Assembly: GCA_040752635.1 (NCBI GenBank)
Contig: JBFMGS010000055.1
Coordinates: forward strand, 1-13,020
Direction of reading: 5' to 3'
DNA length: 13,020 bases
Source of the DNA: JBFMGS01 sp040752635
Lineage (GTDB): Bacteria; Bacillota; SHA-98; UBA4971
The notes under the pieces were generated by a model, which was given only the letters and a program-made list of their open reading frames with translations, did no database searches and was not told the DNA's origin. Below, in pieces: positions 6,630 to 13,020 of this stretch. The position numbers were made by a program, and so were the translations under genes. Position 1 is the first letter of the stretch. Each line of letters begins with the position of its first letter.

Positions 6630-6661
6630 TTGACTTCGCGCACCAGACAGTATACAGTACT
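6630..6661 (+). promoter_or_regulatory. Candidate promoter with overlapping inverted repeat (possible operator)
   Basis: TTGACT (6630-6635) matches the -35 consensus in five of six bases. TACAGT (6653-6658, 17-bp spacer) or TATACA (6651-6656, 15-bp spacer) could be the -10. The inverted repeat AGTA-TACAG-TACT (6649-6661) covers the -10. A transcript starting near 6665 would exclude the upstream TTG start at 6630 and place ATG 6699 about 35 nt downstream. A second possible -10, TGCGATAAT, lies at 6619-6627. All are by-eye matches. Autoregulation by the helicase's own XRE domain is inference. Confidence 0.4.
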
Positions 6662-6698
6662 ACCAGAAGTTATCCATCTTGTCACAATAGAGAGTATA

Positions 6699-9600
6699 AT
6701 GAGAGCAGTCGCTATTAAGTGCGAGATACCACCTGATTTTCCAACTCGCATCAAGAAGCTCCGGGCAAGGCTCGGTCTGACGCAGATGCGTTTGGCCGAG
6801 TTGATGGGGGTTTCCTTTGCCTCAGTGAACCGGTGGGAAAACGGCCAGTCACGACCGTCCGTCCTGGCGTGGCAACAGATTCTTCGAGCCGAGGAGCTGG
6901 GCATGGAAGCGTTGGGCAAAGGCTATGTGGAGCGGGTTTTCCTGAGGGAGTCCGCCGCGATTTACGGCGCAGGGCCGGAAAGCCCGCCCAGGATGGATTT
7001 CTCATCAGATCCCGAGTTAGTCCGGGCCGTTGCCGAGGGCGAGCGGCTGACATACGGGCATCTCTTCAACCCGACCTTCGGCACCGAGGTATCCCTGATC
7101 GATCCGCTGCCGCACCAGTATATTGCGGTTTACAGTTACATGCTTCCCCAACCCCGCCTGCGTTTTCTACTGGCCGACGATGCCGGGGCCGGCAAGACGA
7201 TTATGGCGGGCCTGTATGTCAGGGAGATGCTGACCCGCCGTCTCATACATAGGGTCCTCGTCATCCCCCCGGCCGGGCTCGTTGGAAACTGGGAACGCGA
7301 GATGCAGAGGCTTTTCAGCCTATGTTTTCGAATCGTCGACGGCAGCGAGGCGCGACACGAGAATCCTTTTGCGGGACCCAGCAGCGATCTCGTTATCGTA
7401 AGCCTTGATACCCTTGCCGGGGAGAGAACCTTCGCACGCTTGCAGGAACCCTCCACAGCACCTTACGACCTGGTGATCTTTGACGAAGCCCACAAACTCT
7501 CTGCTGATCGCGAGCCGGACTTCCGGGTTCGCAAGACCGACCGTTATCGGCTTGCTGAGGCGATTGCAGGTATCCGGGGTAGTGATCCGCGGTGGCAGCT
7601 TGACTGGAGCGCGCGCCACCTGCTCTTGCTTACTGCTACTCCCCATATGGGCAGGGATTTCCCCTACTATTGTCTTTGGAGACTCCTGGAGCCGGAGGCC
7701 CTTTCCACCTTCGACGCGTTCAGCGCATACCCTCCAGATGCCCGCAAGCGACACTTCATCCGCCGCACCAAGGAAGAGATGGTGCGGTTTGACGGGAGCC
7801 CCATTTACCCTGCACGCATCTCGGATACCCTCAGCTACGATCTGATCCGCGGAGAGTCCAGCGAACAAAAACTATACGACGAGACCACAGATTACATCCG
7901 CAGCTTTTACAACCGCGCTCGCATTCTAAACCGTTCGGCCGCCCGCCTCGCTATGGGCATTTTCCAGCGGCGCCTTGCAAGTTCTACCTACGCGCTGATC
8001 CGGTCTTTCGAGCGGCGACTGGACAAGCTGGATGGTCTCATCAGCGACATCCGCTCAGGGCGCCTGACGCTTGACGGCCTACTTGCCCTCCAGCAAAGGC
8101 TGGCCCATGTGCGTGACGTGTTTTCTGAAAGGACCGCTGACGAAGAGAGCACCGAGGACGGTCGAGAAGAAAACGAGGTTGCGGAGGATGAGGCCTTGGG
8201 CGGCGTGACAGCCGGTTCTCTCGTGGAACTTGAAGCCGAACGTCTTCAGGTGAAGAGTCTGCTTGATCTTGCGCGGCGGGTACACGAGACCGGCCAGGAA
8301 TCCAAGTTCCAGAAGCTCCGCGAGGTCCTCCTGGATCCTTGCTTCAAAGGCGAGAAGATGATAATCTTCAGCGAGTACAGGGATACCCTTGATTTCCTCG
8401 TGCGCCGCCTTGAGGGTCTTGGGTTCTCCGGGCAGGTCGCTCAGATTCACGGAGGCATGAACCACCTGGAGCGCGAGGAACAAGTGGAGTTCTTCCGCAA
8501 GCCGACGGCAGACGGGGGAGCGACCTACCTGCTCGCAACGGATGCGGCGGGCGAGGGGATTAACCTGCAGGTGTGCTGGCTGATGGTAAACTACGACATT
8601 CCGTGGAACCCTGCCCGCCTCGAGCAGCGCATGGGGCGCATCCACCGCTATGGGCAGAAGCACGATCCTGTGATCATCATGAACCTGGTCGCGGGGAAAA
8701 CCCGCGAGGGCCGGGTGCTGAGAACCGTCCTCGAGAAGCTTGAGCGTATACGGAAAGAGCTAGGATCCGACAAGGTCTTCGATGTCATCGGGCGGCTCTT
8801 TGAAGGAGTCTCCCTCAAAGAATACATGGAGCAGGCGGTCACCGAGGAAGGGGCGGAAGAGGCCAGGAGAAAGCTCGAGGGGAAGCTCACCAAGGAGCAG
8901 GTCGCAGCCATCCAGGAACACGAGAAGCGTCTTTTCGGGGACGGCGGGGATGTGCGGGCGGAGCTTCCCAATCTCAGAACCGGGATCGAGCGGGGAGAGC
9001 TTCGCCGGCTGCTTCCCGGCTACGTCCGCCGCTTCATCGAGAGGGCTGCTCCCCTAATGGGTATCGCGATCGAAGGGGACCCGGGTGGCATCTTCAGGTT
9101 TCGACCGCTTAAGTCGGGGGCGCTTGACTGGCTTTGGCCAGTTCTTGAAACCTACCCACCGGAGCTGCGCAACCGTCTTACGGTTTATAAACCCAAAGAG
9201 GATTCGGAAGCGGTATTCCTCCACCCTGGGGAGCCCGTGTTTGACCGGTTCCGCGCCAGCGTATGCTCCTGCTTCGCGCCGGAGGCGCTGCGAGGGGCAG
9301 TGTTTGTGGATCCGTATGCCCGGCGCCCCTATATGTTTCATCTGGCGCTGGTTGGGGTGGAAAGGCAGCGAGATCCCGCCTTCCAGGCTTTCGCACGCGA
9401 CGAGATTCTCGAGTACCGTCTGGTGGGTCTGAAGCAAGACGAAGCTGGTCAGATCCTGGAATGCCCGGTGGAATACCTGCTATTGCTAAGAGGTGGCAAT
9501 GGAGCGCCGGTGGAGGCGGCGCGGTTTGCAGCGACGGCGCGAGACTCACTAGATGCAGCCAGAGCCTTCATCTTGGAGCGCATCGCAAGACCACTTGCGG

Positions 9601-10316
9601 ATGAACGTCGCCGGACAGTCATCGGAAGTCTGCCAGAACGAGAGGACTTCGTGCGTCGGGGGTACGACTACCAGGATGCCGAGCTAGCGGTCGCGCGAGC
9701 GAGGTACACAGCAAAGGCCTCCGAAGGTGATCCACGGGCTCAGGTAGAGTTCACCAGGATCAAGGAGCGCCAGCGCGCGCTGGCTACGCAACGGGAAGAA
9801 GCGCTCGCCCTGTTGCGCCGTGAGCCTGAGCTAATCGCCCCCGGGTCTGTCACGTTCCTTGCCCATGCACTTGTGGTCCCTTCTAACGACCCGGAGGATC
9901 GAAGGCGGCACGACGATGCGATTGAGGCTGAAGCTGTCAGGGTCGCATGGTCCTATGAGGAGTCGCGCGGCGCCAGTGTGAAGGACGTCTCCACGCCGGA
10001 GTCTGCTCGGAGCGCAGGGCTGACAGAGCATCCCGGTTTCGACCTGCTTTCCGTGGGGCCTGGAAGGGAAGAGCGGGCTATCGAGGTAAAAGGCCGCGCC
10101 GGGACGGGGGATATCGAACTTACAGAGAACGAATGGGCCAAGGCGTGCAACTTGCGTGACCTGTACTGGCTTTATGTAGTCTTCGAATGCGCCAGCTCCC
10201 ACCCACGGCTCCTGCGTATCCGGGACCCATTCGGTAGGCTATTAGCGCGAGAGAAGGGCGGCGTGGTCATTAGTGAGGACAAGATCTTTGCTGCTGCTGA
10301 GGGTGAGCGAGTCTAG
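6699..10316 (+). CDS. SNF2-type helicase with N-terminal XRE helix-turn-helix and C-terminal DUF3883 domain
   Basis: A 1205-residue superfamily 2 DNA translocase. Residues ~10-65 form an XRE-type HTH (FPTRIKKLRARLGLTQMRLA, then GVSFASVNRWENGQSRPS). The helicase follows: Walker A DDAGAGKT (160-167), DEAH (262-265), TATPHMG (312-318), a charged linker (~478-500), ATDAAGEGINLQ (613-624) and QRMGRIHRYGQ (643-653). The last ~100 residues are DUF3883-like (GFDLLS, IEVKGRAGTGDIELT, LYWLYVVFE), with D1115 and E1129-x-K1131 resembling a PD-(D/E)xK site. ATG 6699 is preferred to the TTG at 6630 because the candidate promoter overlaps the latter, but its ribosome binding site (AGAGAG) is weak; the TTG would add 23 residues. 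The methylase gene follows after 48 nt. Known relatives are helicases of anti-phage DNA-modification systems (HMA-type, DISARM DrmD-like). The helicase is certain; the system is inferred. Confidence 0.92.
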   Translation: MRAVAIKCEIPPDFPTRIKKLRARLGLTQMRLAELMGVSFASVNRWENGQSRPSVLAWQQILRAEELGMEALGKGYVERVFLRESAAIYGAGPESPPRMDFSSDPELVRAVAEGERLTYGHLFNPTFGTEVSLIDPLPHQYIAVYSYMLPQPRLRFLLADDAGAGKTIMAGLYVREMLTRRLIHRVLVIPPAGLVGNWEREMQRLFSLCFRIVDGSEARHENPFAGPSSDLVIVSLDTLAGERTFARLQEPSTAPYDLVIFDEAHKLSADREPDFRVRKTDRYRLAEAIAGIRGSDPRWQLDWSARHLLLLTATPHMGRDFPYYCLWRLLEPEALSTFDAFSAYPPDARKRHFIRRTKEEMVRFDGSPIYPARISDTLSYDLIRGESSEQKLYDETTDYIRSFYNRARILNRSAARLAMGIFQRRLASSTYALIRSFERRLDKLDGLISDIRSGRLTLDGLLALQQRLAHVRDVFSERTADEESTEDGREENEVAEDEALGGVTAGSLVELEAERLQVKSLLDLARRVHETGQESKFQKLREVLLDPCFKGEKMIIFSEYRDTLDFLVRRLEGLGFSGQVAQIHGGMNHLEREEQVEFFRKPTADGGATYLLATDAAGEGINLQVCWLMVNYDIPWNPARLEQRMGRIHRYGQKHDPVIIMNLVAGKTREGRVLRTVLEKLERIRKELGSDKVFDVIGRLFEGVSLKEYMEQAVTEEGAEEARRKLEGKLTKEQVAAIQEHEKRLFGDGGDVRAELPNLRTGIERGELRRLLPGYVRRFIERAAPLMGIAIEGDPGGIFRFRPLKSGALDWLWPVLETYPPELRNRLTVYKPKEDSEAVFLHPGEPVFDRFRASVCSCFAPEALRGAVFVDPYARRPYMFHLALVGVERQRDPAFQAFARDEILEYRLVGLKQDEAGQILECPVEYLLLLRGGNGAPVEAARFAATARDSLDAARAFILERIARPLADERRRTVIGSLPEREDFVRRGYDYQDAELAVARARYTAKASEGDPRAQVEFTRIKERQRALATQREEALALLRREPELIAPGSVTFLAHALVVPSNDPEDRRRHDDAIEAEAVRVAWSYEESRGASVKDVSTPESARSAGLTEHPGFDLLSVGPGREERAIEVKGRAGTGDIELTENEWAKACNLRDLYWLYVVFECASSHPRLLRIRDPFGRLLAREKGGVVISEDKIFAAAEGERV

Positions 10317-10354
10317 ACTCTATTCCTGCCTCACTCTCAACACTCCTCTGGATG

Positions 10355-10360
10355 AGGTGA
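10355..10360 (+). promoter_or_regulatory. Ribosome binding site of the DUF1156 methylase
   Basis: AGGTGA lies 4 nt before ATG 10365. Upstream CCTC (10345-10348) could pair with GAGG (10354-10357) across a 5-nt loop and partly mask it; this 4-bp stem is weak and may be chance. Confidence 0.65.
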
Positions 10361-10364
10361 CGAT

Positions 10365-13020
10365 ATGATTGACACCACCCGCCTCATTGAGGTAGCGTTT
10401 CCACTGAAGCAGGCCTCACTGGACTCAGTGCACGAGAAGAACGTGCGCCACGGGCACATTTCCACCTTGCACGTTTGGCCTGCGCGCCGGCCTCTAGCCG
10501 CGTGTCGCGCGGCGCTGATTGCTACGCTATTGCCCGATCCTGGTACGCCTGAGGAGCGGAAACGCCTCCTCGAAAGACTTGGCGGCAAGGTGGTTGAGGT
10601 TGCCAGAAAAAAGAGACTACCGGGTGGCAAGGTCGAGGAGAAGCTTGCCGAGGAGACGCTCGGTGGCATCCTTCACTGGGGGAGGGAATCCGGTCCGGAT
10701 CTGGATTGGTTCCGCGAAAAGATCCGCGAAGCCTACGGCGGAAGGGCTCCTAGGGTGCTTGACCCCTTTGCTGGTGGCGGAGCGATTCCATTGGAAGCTA
10801 TGCGCCTTGGCTGCGAGGTTACAGCCATCGACATAAACCCGGTGGCTTGGTTTATCCTCAAATGCACGCTCGAGTATCCGCAGAGACTCGCGGGGCAAAA
10901 GCTCCCTTTGCCCGCCTTCGTCCTTAAGGACCGGACTTTCATGGAGTCCTTCTTCAAGGCTCAGGGTCTCAAGGGAGCTGCGCTATCATCTCGGTTACAA
11001 AAGCTCGGTCTAAAGCAAACGGGCACCCCCGAGCTCGTTGGATGGGAGGTCGGAGAAGACCCGGACCTGAACGCAGATCTTGCCTGGCATGTGCGTGCGT
11101 GGGGCTTGTGGGTGCTGAATGAAGCGCAGAAGGAATTGGCGCGGTTTTATCCCACCTACGCGGAGTTTGAGCCGCTCTCCAAGGATAGCTCCGTCCGGCC
11201 TACACGAGAACTTAAGCAGGTCCCGCTCAAACCGGACGGCACGCCCGACGTAGAAGGCATGAACGCTGAGTTCAGCGAGGAATACCTCAAAGACCCGCGC
11301 AACCCGCGCTGGGTCGCCAAACCGACGGTGGCCTACCTCTGGGCTCGGACGGTGACGTGCAAGAACTGCCGTGCTACCGTGCCACTGCTGAAGACACGCT
11401 GGCTGTGCAAGAAAGACAACAAGCGTGTCGTGCTCACCATGGAATCCAACGCCAAGCGGACGGGCGTCGTCTTCGGCGTCCAAGCGGACGTCCCCCAGGT
11501 CGGTGGGAGTGCAGCCCAGCGGAGAGAGCACGACAAGCGGGTAGGTGCGGGCACGATGTCGAGGTCTGGTGCCACCTGTCCGTGCTGTGGCGTGATTATG
11601 ACCAAAGAAGACTTGCAGCAAGAGGGATTGAAGGGGCGCCTTGGTACTATCATGACCGCCGTGATAATGGACGGTCCAAATGGCAAGGCATACCGGCCGC
11701 CGATATCCGAAGAGATTCACATTGGCTTGGAAGCAGATGAGGCACTCACCCGGGTCTCTGCAGAGATCCCGTTTGGGTTGCCGGAGGAACCCTTAACGGC
11801 CGATGCAAAGGGCAATACATGGTGCATCCTCTACGGAGTAGATAGGTTTAGGAAGCTCTTTACCCCACGGCAACTCCTGGCTCTAGGTACGTTTGTCAAG
11901 TGTACCCGGGCCGCACGGGGCGCTATGTCCTTGATGGGGTACCCGCTGTGGTGGGTGGAAGCCGTGGGAGGTTACTTGAGCCTAGCCGTCGATCGGTTGG
12001 CCGAACGAAACAGCGCCCTATGCCACTATGATCTGTCGCGGGACAGTATTTCCGGGACATTTCAGCGCTATGCTCTGCCGATTAACTGGGATTTCTGTGA
12101 GGCGGTACCCGTAGACAGAAGAGCTGGAGGTTATGAGAGTCAACTTGACTGGGTTGCACGATATGTCTCTCATGCTCTCGAAGCTACTACTGTCGCGCCC
12201 CTGCCGCTTCTGCGAAACGAAAGCGCAATCAATCCCGTTCTGGGCGGCGCCGACGTGATAGTAACCGACCCACCTTACTACGATGCTATTGGCTATTCTG
12301 TGCTCATGGACTTCTTCCATGTTTGGTTACGGCGTACCCTACACGGGCTGTTGCCGGGAATCGACGCTGCCTTCCGGGAGCCGCTAGCCCCCAAATGGGA
12401 CCACGAGAAAAGCGATGGCGAGTTGATCGACGATGCGAGGAGGTTCGGTGGGGACAAGGCGCGGTCGAAAGCCGCATACGAAGATGGGATGTTCCGCGCT
12501 TTTCAGGCGTGCCACAAGGCACTTAAGCCGCAAGGGCGACTTGTCATCGTCTTCGCCCATAAGCAACCTGATGCGTGGGAGACCCTGGTTTCCGCGATCA
12601 TCCGCGCCGGGTTTGTGGTGAACGCGAGCTGGCCCATTCAGACGGAGATGGGCAACCGGACGCGCGCCCTTTCGTCTGCAGCACTTTCATCCTCTGTCTG
12701 GCTCGTTTGCAAGAAGCGGCAGGAGAACACCCGCCCGGGTTGGGACAATCATGTTCTCGTAGAGATGCGCGAGAAGATCACGACGCGCCTGCGCGAGTTC
12801 TGGGATGCAGGAATCCGCGGACCGGACTTCGTGTGGGCAGCGACCGGTCCGGCGCTGGAAGCTTACAGCAAGCATCCGGTGGTTAAGAAAGCTAACGAGC
12901 CCGGTCGCACCATGACGGTCCCTGAGTTCCTTCGCCATGTCCGTCGTTTCGTTGTAGACTTCGTGGTGGGAAGGGTGTTGTCACATAACGGGGGCGGGGA
13001 AACTGCAAGCGAGCTAGATG
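10365..13020 (+). CDS. DUF1156 (COG1743) zinc-ribbon DNA methyltransferase, 3' partial
   Basis: The frame stays open to the right edge: 885 codons, so probably close to complete given family lengths near 900-1000. Residues ~7-60 are the DUF1156 domain (IEVAFPLKQASLDSV, RHGHISTLHVWPARRPLAA). The SAM-binding motif I is DPFAGGGAIPLEA (from residue 133), followed by VTAIDINPVA. The catalytic motif IV is DPPYYD (635-640), typical of N6-adenine or N4-cytosine enzymes. Between them lies a ~500-residue insertion with a zinc-ribbon: C332/C335, possibly C348, and C405/C408 (CPCCG). The order motif I, insertion, motif IV makes the insertion a candidate target-recognition region (inference). The gene follows the helicase by 48 nt and is probably in the same operon. 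It presumably methylates host DNA as the self mark of a defence system. The base modified and the target site cannot be read from the sequence. Confidence 0.93.
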   Translation, partial: MIDTTRLIEVAFPLKQASLDSVHEKNVRHGHISTLHVWPARRPLAACRAALIATLLPDPGTPEERKRLLERLGGKVVEVARKKRLPGGKVEEKLAEETLGGILHWGRESGPDLDWFREKIREAYGGRAPRVLDPFAGGGAIPLEAMRLGCEVTAIDINPVAWFILKCTLEYPQRLAGQKLPLPAFVLKDRTFMESFFKAQGLKGAALSSRLQKLGLKQTGTPELVGWEVGEDPDLNADLAWHVRAWGLWVLNEAQKELARFYPTYAEFEPLSKDSSVRPTRELKQVPLKPDGTPDVEGMNAEFSEEYLKDPRNPRWVAKPTVAYLWARTVTCKNCRATVPLLKTRWLCKKDNKRVVLTMESNAKRTGVVFGVQADVPQVGGSAAQRREHDKRVGAGTMSRSGATCPCCGVIMTKEDLQQEGLKGRLGTIMTAVIMDGPNGKAYRPPISEEIHIGLEADEALTRVSAEIPFGLPEEPLTADAKGNTWCILYGVDRFRKLFTPRQLLALGTFVKCTRAARGAMSLMGYPLWWVEAVGGYLSLAVDRLAERNSALCHYDLSRDSISGTFQRYALPINWDFCEAVPVDRRAGGYESQLDWVARYVSHALEATTVAPLPLLRNESAINPVLGGADVIVTDPPYYDAIGYSVLMDFFHVWLRRTLHGLLPGIDAAFREPLAPKWDHEKSDGELIDDARRFGGDKARSKAAYEDGMFRAFQACHKALKPQGRLVIVFAHKQPDAWETLVSAIIRAGFVVNASWPIQTEMGNRTRALSSAALSSSVWLVCKKRQENTRPGWDNHVLVEMREKITTRLREFWDAGIRGPDFVWAATGPALEAYSKHPVVKKANEPGRTMTVPEFLRHVRRFVVDFVVGRVLSHNGGGETASELD

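Larger units (their letters stand above)
6351..6698. other. Intergenic region before the helicase gene
   Basis: This ~348-base region has no credible gene. Its left half is GC-rich and holds the hairpin at 6376-6409, three copies of CAACCGC (6416, 6430, 6439) and a second inverted repeat CCGCCCG/CGGGCGG (6445-6451 with 6464-6470) followed by TTTCCCCC. Its right half (about 6540-6698) is visibly more A+T-rich and holds the candidate promoter and operator of the helicase operon. It marks the junction between housekeeping genes and the putative defence operon. No tRNA, att-like direct repeat or integrase is visible. Confidence 0.6.

Noticed and set aside
6695..6701. Perfect TATAAT overlapping the helicase ATG
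   Set aside because: No matching -35 lies at 16-18 bp, and transcription from it would start after the chosen ATG.
1..13020. CRISPR arrays, tRNA or rRNA genes, insertion-sequence transposases, integrase or attachment sites
   Set aside because: I looked on both strands and saw no regularly spaced direct repeats, cloverleaf or CCA-ended tRNA-like sequence, or transposase/integrase motifs; a computed search could still find weak cases.

Overview
The window is a G+C-rich bacterial chromosome segment. The order ligA - gatC - gatA - gatB is typical of Firmicutes (Bacillota). With the high G+C and the TTG/GTG starts, this suggests a high-G+C clostridial or related lineage; that placement is inference from gene order and composition only. 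All recognised genes lie on the + strand.

Left part (1-3933): the last ~87 codons of the NAD-dependent DNA ligase LigA (its BRCT domain), a ~316-base gap, then gatC, gatA and gatB. These encode the three subunits of the aspartyl/glutamyl-tRNA amidotransferase that makes Gln-tRNA(Gln) and/or Asn-tRNA(Asn) by transamidation. gatA and gatB abut with no spacer. gatC appears to start at TTG, because a 7-bp tandem duplication has pushed an ATG out of frame. The gaps just before gatC and just after gatB each hold a copy of one structured repeat (about 300-505 and 3981-4137). The copies share a ~51-nt core that is about 92% identical. Copy A is bounded by a nearly perfect 20-bp inverted repeat.

Middle part (4196-6350): an EamA/DMT-type inner-membrane transporter, then a secreted or membrane bactofilin-like protein. 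The latter has a signal sequence, a beta-ladder of short V/G-rich repeats, a Trp-rich MPWxFW tandem and several C-terminal membrane segments. A long GC-rich hairpin follows, then ~350 bases without a gene that become visibly more A+T-rich towards the next gene.

Right part (6699-13020): two large co-directional genes that look like the start of an anti-phage DNA-modification operon. The first encodes a ~1205-aa SNF2-type helicase with an N-terminal XRE helix-turn-helix and a C-terminal DUF3883 domain carrying a D...ExK nuclease-like pattern. The second, 48 nt downstream with a good ribosome binding site, encodes a DUF1156 (COG1743) zinc-ribbon DNA methyltransferase that is still open at the right edge (at least 885 codons). 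This pair recurs in defence islands and resembles the helicase and methylase of helicase-methylase-ATPase (HMA-type) systems. It is also loosely comparable to the SNF2 helicase plus adenine methylase of class 1 DISARM. The gene that would decide between these lies beyond the window.
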